64,000 nucleotides of DNA from Flavitalea sp035525775 (GCA_035525775.1 DATLDR010000243.1:9432-73431); one strand, 5' to 3'; positions 1 to 9,124 are shown, numbered from the stretch's first letter. The notes: generated by a model from the letters alone, not told the origin. Translations and numbers: made by a program.

Positions 1-1353
1 ATTTCCATTGCAGGACGCATAATGGGTATCCGTGATATGGGGAAAGCATCTTTCGCTGTTCTGCAGGATGCTGCAGGGAAAATTCAGCTCTATATCAAAA
101 GGGATGATATTGCAAAAGGTGATGACAAGAGTCTTTATGATAAGGTATGGAAACACCTTACAGATATTGGTGACATCATTGGTGTAAAAGGATTTGTTTT
201 TACTACCCGTACCGGTGAATTATCTGTTCATGTAACTGAACTTACATTTCTTTCAAAGTCGCTCAAGCCTCTTCCCATTGTTAAAGAAAAGGAAGGTGAA
301 ACATTTGACGCAGTTACCGATCCGGAGTTTAAATACAGACAACGATATGCCGACCTGATCATCAACCCTGAAGTGAAAGAAACTTTTATCAAGCGAACAA
401 AAATGGTGAACGCGATTAGAGATTTTCTCAATAGTCGCGGAGCGCTTGAAGTTGATACGCCTGTTTTACAGAATATTCCGGGCGGTGCCATTGCACGGCC
501 ATTTGTAACACATCACAATGCGCTGGATATTCCTTTGTACCTGCGGATTGCCAATGAACTTTTTTTAAAACGCCTGATTGTTGGAGGATTCGACTGGGTA
601 TATGAGTTCAGCAGAAATTTTCGAAATGAAGGAATGGACAGAACACATAATCCTGAATTCACAGTTCTTGAATTCTACGTGGCGTACAAGGATTATGAAT
701 GGATGATGGAAATAACAGAACAAATGCTGGAAGCAGTTGCCATTGCTACGAACGGATCAACTAAAGTTATTGCCGACGGAAAAGAGATTGATTTCAAGGC
801 GCCTTACAGAAGGCTTTCGATGCACGATGCTATAAAGGAATATACGGGGTACGACATCAGTGGAATGGATGAGGCTGCACTGCGTAAAGTTTGCAGCGAT
901 CTTAAAATTCATGTTGATCAATCAATGGGTAATGGTAAACTGATTGATGAAATCTTCAGTGCGAAATGTGAAAAGAATTTTATCCAGCCGACATTTATCA
1001 TTGATTACCCGGTGGAGATGAGTCCACTGACAAAAAAACACAGAAGTAAGCAAGGACTTGTAGAGCGTTTCGAATTAATGATCAATGGCAAAGAAATGGC
1101 CAATGCGTACACAGAGCTTAATGATCCTATTGACCAGCGGGAACGGTTTGAACAACAGGTGAAGCTTATGGAGAGGGGCGATGAAGAAGCTATGTATATC
1201 GATTATGATTTTCTGCGTGCCCTTGAATATGGTATGCCTCCAACAGCCGGCATAGGTTTCGGTGTAGACCGGCTTTGCATGTTGATGACCAGCCAATCTT
1301 CTATCCAGGATGTATTATTTTTTCCGCAAATGAGAAATGAAGAAATTACTTAG
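1..1353 (+). CDS. lysS: Lysyl-tRNA synthetase, class II (5' end cut by window)
   Basis: Charges tRNA-Lys with lysine in the cytoplasm. The reading frame is open from base 1 and the residues before the ATG at 22 (ISIAGRI) already belong to the OB-fold anticodon-binding domain, so the true start lies upstream; about 50 residues are missing compared with the usual length of about 500. The class II catalytic core is clear: motif 2 has FRNEGMDRTHNPEFT near residue 205 and motif 3 is GIGFGVDRL near the C terminus. The stop overlaps the convergent lipoprotein gene by 8 nt. Identity is very secure; only the start is missing. Confidence 0.97.
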   Translation: MSIAGRIMGIRDMGKASFAVLQDAAGKIQLYIKRDDIAKGDDKSLYDKVWKHLTDIGDIIGVKGFVFTTRTGELSVHVTELTFLSKSLKPLPIVKEKEGETFDAVTDPEFKYRQRYADLIINPEVKETFIKRTKMVNAIRDFLNSRGALEVDTPVLQNIPGGAIARPFVTHHNALDIPLYLRIANELFLKRLIVGGFDWVYEFSRNFRNEGMDRTHNPEFTVLEFYVAYKDYEWMMEITEQMLEAVAIATNGSTKVIADGKEIDFKAPYRRLSMHDAIKEYTGYDISGMDEAALRKVCSDLKIHVDQSMGNGKLIDEIFSAKCEKNFIQPTFIIDYPVEMSPLTKKHRSKQGLVERFELMINGKEMANAYTELNDPIDQRERFEQQVKLMERGDEEAMYIDYDFLRALEYGMPPTAGIGFGVDRLCMLMTSQSSIQDVLFFPQMRNEEIT

Positions 1354-1924
1354 CCATATTTTTTTTCACCTTCTCTATTATCTCAGAGATCTCTTTGTTG
1401 GTGTTGAATTTATATACTTCATGTTCCCTTGATGGATCAAAGGAACCAGGAATTTTTCTGAAAGGGCCGATGATCTGGGCGTCAGTATTCTTTGTGATCT
1501 TTGCGATTGTCATAGGAGGGATGCTGTAGTTTCTTTTTGCTTCACTTACTCCCTGTCCTTTCATCAGCATCGTTAGACTGTCAACCCGCTCCCATAAATT
1601 TTCCTGTGTAATAACGATCTGCGAATTGTCGGTGCCTGTTTTCTGGTAGCTTCCTGCTATAGTATCTTTCTTAAGGTTCAGAAGATATAATCCTGATTCC
1701 TTCAGGTCAAAATCTTTATCGCCAGATGGGGAGTTAACGGTTATTTTATCACCATCCGGAACTATTGTTTCTTCATTATGTGTTGTGCCAGGCTGAAGAT
1801 TAACTGTGTTACCATTGACTTTGATAGTGCCGCTTGCCATGATAACAACTTTTCTGCCACCACCGCCGCAGGAGTACAGGAAGAATGATATAAAATAAAT
1901 CAGCAATAGTTTATGCATGACCAT
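1346..1924 (-). CDS. Hypothetical lipoprotein
   Basis: The N terminus has a short charged start, a hydrophobic stretch and then YSCGGGG, which reads as a lipoprotein signal peptide with the lipidated Cys followed by a glycine linker. The body (about 170 residues) is polar, with a short repeated-turn region around residues 30-70 and a lysine-rich C terminus. I recognise no family. Two ATGs lie two codons apart (1924 and 1918); either could start translation. Its 3' end overlaps lysS by 8 nt tail to tail, and it is separated from the upstream superoxide dismutase gene by a strong hairpin, so it probably has its own promoter. Function unknown. Confidence 0.7.
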   Translation of the reverse strand: MVMHKLLLIYFISFFLYSCGGGGRKVVIMASGTIKVNGNTVNLQPGTTHNEETIVPDGDKITVNSPSGDKDFDLKESGLYLLNLKKDTIAGSYQKTGTDNSQIVITQENLWERVDSLTMLMKGQGVSEAKRNYSIPPMTIAKITKNTDAQIIGPFRKIPGSFDPSREHEVYKFNTNKEISEIIEKVKKNMAK

Positions 1925-1940
1925 GGAAAAGATTTTTAAA

Positions 1941-1986
1941 TTGAATCCTTTGAGAAAGCAAAGTATTGTTCTCAGAAAGGATTCAA
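1941..1986 (-). terminator. Intrinsic terminator of the superoxide dismutase gene
   Basis: An 11-bp perfect inverted repeat (TTGAATCCTTT at 1941-1951 and AAAGGATTCAA at 1976-1986) continues inward, after a 2-nt bulge, with 5 more pairs (GAGAA/TTCTC), giving a 16-bp stem with a 12-nt loop. Read on the minus strand it begins 20 nt after the sod stop codon and is followed by a T/A-rich run, as expected for factor-independent termination. Confidence 0.8.
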
Positions 1987-2005
1987 TTGATTAGACCGGT
2001 GTTAT

Positions 2006-2605
2006 TTATTCCCCGAATCGTTCATTCACTTTGTTCCAGTTTACCACGTTCCAGAAAACGCCGAGATATTCTGCCCGGCGATTTTGATATTTTAAATAAT
2101 AGGCATGCTCCCATACATCTACCCCAAGCAGTGGCGTACCCTTTACTTCGGCTACATCCATTAAAGGGTTGTCCTGATTGGGTGTGGAAGAAATTTCGAG
2201 CTTATCATTGTTTAAAATGAGCCATGCCCATCCGGATCCAAAACGTGTCATGCCGGCATTATTAAACTTTTCCTTGAAAGCATCAAATGATCCGAATGTA
2301 GAGGTGATTAATTCTGCCAGTTTTCCTGTTGGAGTACCTCCGGCATTTGGTGCCAGGCTTTCCCAGAAGAAAGTATGATTCCAGTGCCCACCACCATTGT
2401 TGCGCACTGCAGGACTGATACTTCCTGCTGATGCTACAAGTTCTTCAAGTGTTTTACTTTCATTAGGTGTTCCTGCTATAGCCTTATTAAGATTGTCAAC
2501 GTAAGCCTGGTGGTGCTTACCATGATGTATCTGCATAGTAGTAGTATCGATGTGGGGCTCAAGTGCATCGTGCGCATAAGGCAGAGCTGGTAAAGTAAAT
2601 GCCAT
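2006..2605 (-). CDS. sodA: Superoxide dismutase, Mn/Fe family
   Basis: Converts superoxide to hydrogen peroxide and oxygen. The full-length 199-residue protein carries the metal ligands in family context: His27 in MQIHHGKHHQAYV, the second His in GGGHWNHTFFW, and Asp/His in DVWEHAYYLKY. The Gly before GGHWNH and the later Gln in TPNQDNPL resemble the Mn-type pattern more than the Fe-type, but many enzymes of this group are cambialistic. No signal peptide, so cytoplasmic. It stands as a single gene with the terminator at 1941-1986 behind it and 62 nt to tadA. Confidence 0.95.
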   Translation of the reverse strand: MAFTLPALPYAHDALEPHIDTTTMQIHHGKHHQAYVDNLNKAIAGTPNESKTLEELVASAGSISPAVRNNGGGHWNHTFFWESLAPNAGGTPTGKLAELITSTFGSFDAFKEKFNNAGMTRFGSGWAWLILNNDKLEISSTPNQDNPLMDVAEVKGTPLLGVDVWEHAYYLKYQNRRAEYLGVFWNVVNWNKVNERFGE

Positions 2606-2667
2606 AACTATTGAATATTTAAGATTAAACGATTTTATAAAATTAGCGATATTGAAATTAACCTTCT

Positions 2668-3099
2668 CTATCTCCTTGCCTTAAAAAAATTTTTCATCAG
2701 AATTGCACATTCTTCAGCAAGTACACCTTTCGTCAATCCTGTTTTAGGATGGAACGGCCATGCTGCTTTTGAAGAATAACCATTCTTTTCATCACTGGCA
2801 CCAAATACAATGCGCGCAATTTTACTCCAATACATAGCCCCTGCGCACATAAGGCAAGGCTCAACAGTAATGTACATTGTTGCTTCTGGCAGGTATTTGC
2901 TTCCTAAAAAATTAAATGCTGATGTTAAAGCAAGGATCTCTGCGTGGGCGGTCGGATCGCACAACCGCTCGACCTGATTATATCCCTTCGCGAGAATTCT
3001 ATCACCCTGAACAATTATTGCACCAACCGGTACTTCTTCCGCATCAAACGCTTTCTGCGCTTCACGTAAAGCCAGCTTCATGTAATGTTCGTCGGTCAT
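2668..3099 (-). CDS. tadA: tRNA adenosine(34) deaminase TadA
   Basis: Deaminates the wobble adenosine to inosine in tRNA-Arg. The zinc site is complete: His52 and catalytic Glu54 in DPTAHAEI, and Cys82 and Cys85 in EPCLMCAGA. The DPTAHAEI context is typical of TadA rather than of cytosine or guanine deaminases, although paralogues (GuaD-like) share the fold. Length (143 residues) is normal. The upstream intergenic region (3100-3148) holds a 10-bp direct repeat. Confidence 0.88.
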   Translation of the reverse strand: MTDEHYMKLALREAQKAFDAEEVPVGAIIVQGDRILAKGYNQVERLCDPTAHAEILALTSAFNFLGSKYLPEATMYITVEPCLMCAGAMYWSKIARIVFGASDEKNGYSSKAAWPFHPKTGLTKGVLAEECAILMKNFFKARR

Positions 3100-3109
3100 G
3101 GGGTGTGAA

Positions 3110-3133
3110 GTTAAAAGTTAATTGTTAAAAGTT
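3110..3133. repeat. Short direct repeat
   Basis: The 10-mer GTTAAAAGTT occurs at 3110-3119 and again at 3124-3133, separated by 4 nt, in the gap between tadA and the aldo/keto reductase gene. No function can be assigned; the sequence is low-complexity and may be chance or replication slippage. Confidence 0.5.
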
Positions 3134-3148
3134 GCGGTGAGTAAGAGT

Positions 3149-4042
3149 TTACCGGTGTTCCTTATAGACGTTGGGTTTCAAAACATTTTTAAACGATTGT
3201 AATTCGGATGGTGAAAGGTCCGGAGCGTTGACAGTATCAACTGCTTCTTCAACCTGCTCTAATGTTCTCATTCCAACTACTGCTGATGTCACTGCTTTAT
3301 TTTGGAGTACATATTTAATAGCTGTTTGAGTTGGGGTTCTATCCGTTCCTGATAATCCGAGCACAGCGTTCGCCATTTGTGAAACTTCTTCTGAAGAATA
3401 ATCCAGGTATGGTTTAAGAGGTTTACCAATCAGCAAACCCTGAGCAACACATCCGCGTATCATCACAGCGATATTATGTTTATGTAACAGGCCGAGTGTT
3501 TCTTCTTCCGGTCTCCTGTCTGCGAGGCTGTATTGTGTCATTACACTTACTATGGATGATCTTTTAATGTATTCCCTTATCACATTCGGGCGGATAGATG
3601 AAATACCGTAATAGCGTATCTTTCCCTGTTGTTTAAGCAGCTCAAACGCTTCTACACTTTCATTGATGTTATCATGAACAGTTCCACCGTGAAGCTGGTA
3701 CAGGTCAATGTAATCCGTCTGTAATCTTCTAAGACTGTCTTCTGCACATTTCAGAATATGTTTTTTTGATGGATTCCAGTCCAGGCCTCCGTTCCGGTTT
3801 CTCACATTGCCTGCTTTGGAGGCAACAATTACATTATCACGTTTACCTTTTATTGCTTTACCTATTATGATTTCATTCAGGCCGTCGTGATATATATCAG
3901 CAGTATCGAGATAATTTATGTCAAGTGCTATTGCCTTATCCAGAACAGGGATGGCCATTTTTTCATCAGGGGGAAGGGACATGCATCCAAATCCTATCCG
4001 TGACACTTTAAGTGCGGAAACGCCAAGATTAGAATAAATCAT
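3149..4042 (-). CDS. Aldo/keto reductase
   Basis: NAD(P)H-dependent oxidoreductase of the AKR superfamily, TIM-barrel fold. The catalytic tetrad is visible: Asp46 and Tyr51 (DTADIYHDG), Lys76 (VASKAG) and His118 (YQLHGG). The DTADIYHDGLNE signature and SRIGFGCM N terminus are typical of the YajO/YghZ/YeaE-type group. At 297 residues it is complete and cytoplasmic. The substrate cannot be told from sequence. It follows dusB on the same strand with a 16-nt gap, so the two may be co-transcribed. Confidence 0.92.
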   Translation of the reverse strand: MIYSNLGVSALKVSRIGFGCMSLPPDEKMAIPVLDKAIALDINYLDTADIYHDGLNEIIIGKAIKGKRDNVIVASKAGNVRNRNGGLDWNPSKKHILKCAEDSLRRLQTDYIDLYQLHGGTVHDNINESVEAFELLKQQGKIRYYGISSIRPNVIREYIKRSSIVSVMTQYSLADRRPEEETLGLLHKHNIAVMIRGCVAQGLLIGKPLKPYLDYSSEEVSQMANAVLGLSGTDRTPTQTAIKYVLQNKAVTSAVVGMRTLEQVEEAVDTVNAPDLSPSELQSFKNVLKPNVYKEHR

Positions 4043-4058
4043 TAATAAAATTAATTAA

Positions 4059-5096
4059 TTACACGGCGCATTTCTCGTGATAGTTTTCGAGAACGATCAC
4101 AGATTTCTGGAATTCGAAGCCTGAATATTCTTTCACTATCTGATCAAGCACCTGTTCAATCTCTTCGATTTCTTTCATCACCACCAGCCTGCTTCTGAAC
4201 TCTTTGATATTCGGAAGACCTTTAAGGTAATTCGCATAGTGCCGGCGCATTTCAAGTATGCCTACAACAGGACCTTTCCATTCATATGACCTCCGCAGAT
4301 GTTTGCGGCATACATCTATGCGTTGTTGGATGGTAGGTGGAGGCAGATGTTCTCCGGTTTTTACAAAATGCTTTATATCGTTGAAGATCCATGGATAACC
4401 TATCGCTGCCCTGCCGATCATAATGCCATCTACTCCATATCTGTTTCTATATTCCAATGCTTTCTCCGGTGAGTCAATGTCGCCATTGCCAAATATCGGG
4501 ATATGAATGCGCGGATTGTTTTTCACTTTTCCGATCAGTGTCCAATCAGCAGAACCCTTATACATTTGCATTCTTGTGCGGCCATGAATGGCAAGCGCTT
4601 TAATGCCCACATCCTGAAGCCTTTCAGCAACTTCTTCAATATTTTTTGAATCATTGTCCCACCCAAGTCTTGTTTTAACGGTTACAGGAAGGCTCGTCGA
4701 TTTAACAACGGCTTCAGTAAGTCTTACCATTAAATCAAGGTCTTTCAGAACGCCGGCGCCGGCGCCTTTACAGGCAACTTTTTTAACCGGGCAACCAAAG
4801 TTAATATCGAGAATGTCCGGGTTTGTAACATCTACAATTTTAGCAGCTAGTGACAGACTTTCTTCATCACCTCCGAATATCTGAATGCCAACAGGACGTT
4901 CATAATCAAAAATGTCCAGTTTTTTACGGCTTTTGATCGCATCCCGGATCAGGCCTTCCGAAGAAATAAATTCTGTGTACATCAGGTCGGCGCCGTTATC
5001 CTTGCAAACGGCCCTGAATGGAGGGTCGCTAACATCTTCCATGGGAGCCAGCAGCAATGGAAATTCGGGAAGTGGTATGTTGTCTATCTTGATCAT
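4059..5096 (-). CDS. dusB: tRNA-dihydrouridine synthase (DusB type)
   Basis: FMN-dependent reduction of uridine to dihydrouridine in tRNA. The N terminus LLLAPMEDVSDPPFR, the catalytic Cys in NFGCPVKKV, the Lys/Arg FMN-contact VKTRLGWD and the GNGDI/GRAAIGYPWIF segments identify the family. An in-frame extension reaches 5285, but it would run through the divergent CPBP gene and has no homologous look; I chose the ATG at 5096, which begins MIKIDNIPLPEF and is preceded by AAAGG. This gives 345 residues, normal for the family. The next gene downstream is the aldo/keto reductase. Confidence 0.93.
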   Translation of the reverse strand: MIKIDNIPLPEFPLLLAPMEDVSDPPFRAVCKDNGADLMYTEFISSEGLIRDAIKSRKKLDIFDYERPVGIQIFGGDEESLSLAAKIVDVTNPDILDINFGCPVKKVACKGAGAGVLKDLDLMVRLTEAVVKSTSLPVTVKTRLGWDNDSKNIEEVAERLQDVGIKALAIHGRTRMQMYKGSADWTLIGKVKNNPRIHIPIFGNGDIDSPEKALEYRNRYGVDGIMIGRAAIGYPWIFNDIKHFVKTGEHLPPPTIQQRIDVCRKHLRRSYEWKGPVVGILEMRRHYANYLKGLPNIKEFRSRLVVMKEIEEIEQVLDQIVKEYSGFEFQKSVIVLENYHEKCAV

Positions 5097-5162
5097 TTTC
5101 AACCTTTGACGCATAGGAAAGCAGTCACTGAACGCTAATCCGTATCTTGTAAAAAAATCCTG

Positions 5163-5170
5163 CAAATTTA
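5163..5170 (-). promoter_or_regulatory. Possible -7 promoter element of dusB
   Basis: On the minus strand TAAATTTG matches the Bacteroidota -7 consensus TAnnTTTG exactly and lies 66 nt before the chosen dusB start, in the divergent gap. No good -33 TTTG was found at the right spacing, so this is tentative. Confidence 0.35.
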
Positions 5171-5184
5171 CATTTATATCTTGT

Positions 5185-6108
5185 ATGATCGGATATCTGC
5201 GCGTTAAATCTCCATGGTCACATCTTGGCATTTTTTTGGGTCTTTTGGGAGGAGGATTTATTATAGGATATCTTATTATGGGCATTATTGCCTTTTCAAT
5301 GGGCCTTCAGAATGCAACAGCAATGGGTAAACTCGATTGGTCTAAGCCGCAAGTATTATCAGTAATGAAGGTTATCCAGGCGGTTTCTTCTGTCCTCATT
5401 TTTTTTCTGCCCTCTTATATATTCGGATTGATCGTTTATAGTGGCAAAACCACCAATTTCCTGGGATTTAAGCCAGCATCCATCAAACCAATGTATGTGC
5501 TGGCAATTATTCTGATACTCGTTTCGTTCCCATTTGTATTCTGGCTGGGTGAGATCAACCAGCTGGTTTCACTTCCAAAATGGATGGGCGACATGGAGCA
5601 GGAAGCTACAAAGCAGATGCAGCAGTTCCTTAAAGCTGGCAACATGGGTGAAGTAATTCTGAATGTAGTTATCATTGCATTGCTCCCTGCTATCTGTGAA
5701 GAAGTGTGTTTTCGTGGAGCATTGCAAAGGATCATGATCCATATAACTAAAAATGCATGGACCGGAATAATAATTACCTCAATCCTTTTTTCTGCTTTGC
5801 ATCTGCAGTTCCAGGGATTTCTGCCAAGAATGTTCCTCGGAATAATATTAGGTGCCATTTACTGGTACAGTGGTAGTTTATGGACCAGCATACTTGCGCA
5901 TTTTGTAAATAATGCATTGCAGGTAATTGTAGTTTCGTACGCGCCGGCATATATCGAAAAAAATCCACCGGTTCCTGTGTTCCTGGCGCTATTAAGCGGC
6001 TTGCTGATTGTTGGTCTTTTATGGATTTTTAAAAGCTACTCCAGGGTTACCTATCAAAAGGTATATGAAGAGGATGAGCTGAACCGAAACAACGAATTTT
6101 TCGCTTAA
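5185..6108 (+). CDS. CPBP family intramembrane glutamic endopeptidase
   Basis: Multi-pass inner-membrane protein (307 residues, about eight hydrophobic segments) of the CPBP/Abi family (PF02517). The three family motifs are present: EEVCFR with Glu172, Glu173 and Arg177; FSALH with His206; and HFVNN with His239 and Asn243. By analogy with Rce1-type proteases it probably cleaves membrane-associated peptides; the substrate is unknown. Divergent from dusB (88 nt) and followed by cdsA after 9 nt, so probably co-transcribed with it. Confidence 0.9.
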   Translation: MIGYLRVKSPWSHLGIFLGLLGGGFIIGYLIMGIIAFSMGLQNATAMGKLDWSKPQVLSVMKVIQAVSSVLIFFLPSYIFGLIVYSGKTTNFLGFKPASIKPMYVLAIILILVSFPFVFWLGEINQLVSLPKWMGDMEQEATKQMQQFLKAGNMGEVILNVVIIALLPAICEEVCFRGALQRIMIHITKNAWTGIIITSILFSALHLQFQGFLPRMFLGIILGAIYWYSGSLWTSILAHFVNNALQVIVVSYAPAYIEKNPPVPVFLALLSGLLIVGLLWIFKSYSRVTYQKVYEEDELNRNNEFFA

Positions 6109-6117
6109 TTCATTCTG

Positions 6118-6987
6118 ATGGCGCTCAACAGAAGTACTTTTAAAACCAGGTCGCTTACTGCAGGAGTATTTATTATTGTGATGCTCGCAGGTTTACTGAT
6201 CAATCACTGGACTGTTTTCATGCTCTTCTCCGTTATTCATTACGGGTGCTGGATAGAATACCAGAAACTGGTAGGGCTGACCGATAAGGATTACCGCTCG
6301 ATATCTGAATTTCACCGCTATGGCATCATGATCGCCGGATGGTGCATCATGCTTTATTTCACAAACGATGATTTTCACTTCGGCGACTTTTTGCTGCATC
6401 CCGTCGGATGGTGGCTTGCTTTATTGTTCGCTTTTTTGTTACCGATAACCGAGCTTCTTTTTTCTCATACTATCTCCCTGAAAAATATTGGTTATTCGGC
6501 GCTGGGCTTCATTTATATTTCATTAAGCTGCGGACTGATGACAGACCTCCTCATTTTTCCCACTATTCCGTATAAGTCTACTCCATTCATGCCACTTATC
6601 ATTATTGCATGCATGTGGATCAACGACACAATGGCTTATATCGTTGGATCGCTTGTTGGCACAACACCACTTACTTCCATCTCTCCGAAAAAAACAAGGG
6701 AAGGAACGATTGGCGGCATCGTGCTATGCATAACAGTGGTTACTATTGCATGCAGCTATATACCTACATTACGAGATTTATACTTTGTACACTGGCTAAT
6801 GATTTCACTGATCGCTTCGGTTACCGGAACATTCGGAGATATTCTGGAGAGCAAACTTAAACGCATGGCAGGTGTTAAAGACAGCGGCCATATTATGCCG
6901 GGTCATGGAGGATTTTTAGACCGGTTTGATTCACTTCTTGTTGCCACACCATTTGTTTGGATGTATGTTGAGATATTTTTACGGTAA
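6118..6987 (+). CDS. cdsA: Phosphatidate cytidylyltransferase
   Basis: Makes CDP-diacylglycerol from phosphatidate and CTP, the branch point of phospholipid synthesis in the inner membrane. Several transmembrane segments are followed by the C-terminal family signature: the S-x-LKR-x-x-x-x-KD segment and then PGHGGFLDRFDSL (about residues 240-275). Length 289 is typical. The psd gene follows 45 nt downstream, so two steps of phosphatidylethanolamine synthesis are together here; the intervening phosphatidylserine synthase is not in the window. Confidence 0.93.
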   Translation: MALNRSTFKTRSLTAGVFIIVMLAGLLINHWTVFMLFSVIHYGCWIEYQKLVGLTDKDYRSISEFHRYGIMIAGWCIMLYFTNDDFHFGDFLLHPVGWWLALLFAFLLPITELLFSHTISLKNIGYSALGFIYISLSCGLMTDLLIFPTIPYKSTPFMPLIIIACMWINDTMAYIVGSLVGTTPLTSISPKKTREGTIGGIVLCITVVTIACSYIPTLRDLYFVHWLMISLIASVTGTFGDILESKLKRMAGVKDSGHIMPGHGGFLDRFDSLLVATPFVWMYVEIFLR

Positions 6988-7005
6988 TGCAATAGAAGGT
7001 TTGTT

Positions 7006-7013
7006 TAATTTTG
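7006..7013 (+). promoter_or_regulatory. Possible -7 promoter element of psd
   Basis: TAATTTTG matches TAnnTTTG exactly, 19 nt before the psd start. No convincing -33 element precedes it, so psd may equally be read from the cdsA transcript. Confidence 0.35.
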
Positions 7014-7032
7014 AATTTTAATCATTGAATTC

Positions 7033-7689
7033 ATGACGATACACAGAGAAGGTATAAAAACGATTATGATCACGGCGATCTTATTCGGTGCCATCAACCT
7101 GGCGTCGTTTTACTTTCTCAGTTATAATTATCCCTGGTTAAGCTGGTCGATATTTCTTTTATCGATAATTGTGTGGTTGTTCATCATATCTTTCTTCCGT
7201 GTGCCATCACGTGAGCTGGTAACTAATGAAGAATTTATTATAGCTCCTGCAGATGGAAAAGTTGTTGTGATTGAAGAAGCTTACGACGAAGAATATTTTA
7301 AAGATAAAAGATTGCAGATCTCTATTTTCATGAGTCCCGCAAATGTTCATCAAAACCGTAACCCGGTAAGCGGTGAGGTGGTGTACAGCCGGTATCACAA
7401 AGGGAAATATCTTGTTGCATGGCATCCCAAATCTTCTACAGAAAATGAAAGGCACTCTGTTGTGATCATGAACAAAAATGGCGAGGTGCTCGTAAAACAG
7501 ATTGCAGGAGCAGTGGCGAGACGAATAGTAAATTACCTGAAAGTGGGACAGAAAGCCGACCAGGCGGCGGAAATGGGATTTATAAAATTCGGGAGCAGAG
7601 TTGATTTGTTGTTGCCACTTGGTTCAAAAGTAGAAGTTAAGCTGAACCAGGTAGTAACAGGTGGTATGACTGTTTTGGCAAAATTGTAA
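7033..7689 (+). CDS. psd: Phosphatidylserine decarboxylase, short (PSD-A) type
   Basis: Decarboxylates phosphatidylserine to phosphatidylethanolamine. Two N-terminal membrane segments (about residues 12-55) precede the catalytic domain. The enzyme is a proenzyme that self-cleaves at a Gly-Ser bond: Gly187-Ser188 in KFGSRVDLLLP, giving a 31-residue alpha chain that carries the pyruvoyl group. At 218 residues it belongs to the short form common in Bacteroidota and archaea. Its stop codon directly abuts the stop codon of the convergent HAD gene with no intervening base. Confidence 0.93.
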   Translation: MTIHREGIKTIMITAILFGAINLASFYFLSYNYPWLSWSIFLLSIIVWLFIISFFRVPSRELVTNEEFIIAPADGKVVVIEEAYDEEYFKDKRLQISIFMSPANVHQNRNPVSGEVVYSRYHKGKYLVAWHPKSSTENERHSVVIMNKNGEVLVKQIAGAVARRIVNYLKVGQKADQAAEMGFIKFGSRVDLLLPLGSKVEVKLNQVVTGGMTVLAKL

Positions 7690-8385
7690 TCAGAAAATTT
7701 CCTGAAGCTCTTTGAGAGAAGTAACAGTGTAAGTAGGTTGAATATTGCACATCTCACCCAGGTGATTAACATACACCTGGTCAATTCCGGCGTTAATTGC
7801 TCCTTTTATATCCACTTCAATATTGTCTCCGATCATTATGCTTTGATGCTGCAAAGCCTTAGCCTTATTTAAAGCATATTCAAATATCTCTTTTTTGGGT
7901 TTCATACTGTTGCTGCCTTCTGAAGTGATCACTTCAACAAAAAAACCGGATATTCCACAATTGCGGAGCTTGCTGTGCTGTGTTTCTTCAAAACCATTGG
8001 TGATCAGGTGAAGCTGATATCCTTTGCCATTAAGATATTGCAGAGTTTCAACAGCATCTGCAAATAATATTTTTCTTGTTGGAAGCAGTTCCAGGAAACG
8101 GGCGCCAAGTTGTCTTGCAAGGTTTTCATCAGCTATACCAAAATCAAGGAGTGTATTCCACATCCTTTTCCATCTTAATTCTTCTGCCTTCATCATACCG
8201 CTCCTGTATTTTTCCCACAGCTGCTCATTATGCTCAAGGTATACTTTAAGAAAAGGTTCGAAATTGGTTACGCCGGCTTTTTCGAGATGCAGTTGGTGAT
8301 ATAATTCCTGTAAAGTGAGACGGGCATTCTCATTAAAATCCCACAGTGTATGATCGAGATCGAAGAAAAGGTGCCGGTATTTCAT
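7690..8385 (-). CDS. HAD-superfamily phosphatase, YjjG/YfnB-type nucleotidase
   Basis: HAD hydrolase with nucleophile Asp9 and acid/base Asp11 in FFDLDHTLWDFN, motif II Thr/Ser in LITNG, motif III Lys in SMKPKKEIF and motif IV in MIGDNIEVDIKGA. The LDHTLWDF form and overall length (231 residues) resemble the YjjG/YfnB noncanonical pyrimidine nucleotidases, which dephosphorylate nucleoside monophosphates; the exact substrate is inferred only from this resemblance. Divergent from the SDR gene with a 37-nt gap. Confidence 0.88.
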   Translation of the reverse strand: MKYRHLFFDLDHTLWDFNENARLTLQELYHQLHLEKAGVTNFEPFLKVYLEHNEQLWEKYRSGMMKAEELRWKRMWNTLLDFGIADENLARQLGARFLELLPTRKILFADAVETLQYLNGKGYQLHLITNGFEETQHSKLRNCGISGFFVEVITSEGSNSMKPKKEIFEYALNKAKALQHQSIMIGDNIEVDIKGAINAGIDQVYVNHLGEMCNIQPTYTVTSLKELQEIF

Positions 8386-8422
8386 TCACCAAAAATAACC
8401 TATATTGGGCACCCTGCATGTT

Positions 8423-9124
8423 ATGAACATTGTAATTACCGGAGCTTCGAAAGGTATAGGAAAAGCTATCGCAGAGAAATTTGCCGCGAACGGTTACTCT
8501 CTTTTCCTGTGTGCGCGCAACGAACAGGATCTTGCTGAAACATCCCGAAAAATTGCTGACTCTTTTCCAAATATTAAAGTTGGATACAAAGCATGTGATG
8601 TATCAAAGAAAAATGAATTGAAAGCGTTTGCTGCATGGATCCATACGCAGGCAGCGGCCGTGGATGTACTGGTTAACAACGCAGGCAGCTTTGTTCCGGG
8701 TCATGTGCATGAAGAAGAAGATGGGGTAATTGAATTGCTGATGGAAACAAACCTTTACAGTGCTTATTATCTTACGAAATACCTTTTACAGCCGATGATG
8801 GACCAAAAAAGCGGTCACATATTTAATATTTGTTCCATTGCATCATTGAAAGCTTATAAGCATGGCGGCTCTTACAGCATAACAAAATATGCAATGTCAG
8901 GATTATCGGCCAACCTGAGAGATGAGATGAAACATTATGGCGTAAAAGTAACTTCGGTTTATCCAGGTGCTGCTTACACTGCATCATGGGATTCAAGTGG
9001 TGTGGATCCTGAGCGTATCATGAAACCTGATGATATTGCAGATATGATTTTTGCTGCAGCAAATCTTTCACCCCAGGCGTGTGTAGAAGAAATTGTGATA
9101 CGTCCGCAATTGGGTGATTTATGA
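8423..9124 (+). CDS. Short-chain dehydrogenase/reductase
   Basis: Rossmann-fold NAD(P)-dependent oxidoreductase. With the start at 8423 the protein opens MNIVITGASKGIG, placing the TGxxxGxG cofactor motif at residues 6-13; NNAG and the catalytic YSITK follow. An in-frame ATG at 8405 would add six residues, but the shorter start fits the family. The protein (233 residues) is cytoplasmic and the substrate is unknown. Its last 4 nt overlap the start of the BatD-like gene (ATGA), so the two are probably translationally coupled. Confidence 0.9.
   Translation: MNIVITGASKGIGKAIAEKFAANGYSLFLCARNEQDLAETSRKIADSFPNIKVGYKACDVSKKNELKAFAAWIHTQAAAVDVLVNNAGSFVPGHVHEEEDGVIELLMETNLYSAYYLTKYLLQPMMDQKSGHIFNICSIASLKAYKHGGSYSITKYAMSGLSANLRDEMKHYGVKVTSVYPGAAYTASWDSSGVDPERIMKPDDIADMIFAAANLSPQACVEEIVIRPQLGDL

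Noticed and set aside
5097..5285. N-terminal extension of dusB by 63 residues
   Set aside because: It would run through the divergent CPBP gene, contains a proline-rich stretch unlike the family, and the ATG at 5096 gives the canonical N terminus.
8390..8397. TATTTTTG on the minus strand as promoter of the HAD gene
   Set aside because: It ends only 4 nt before the ATG, so transcription would start inside or after the start codon; no -33 element.
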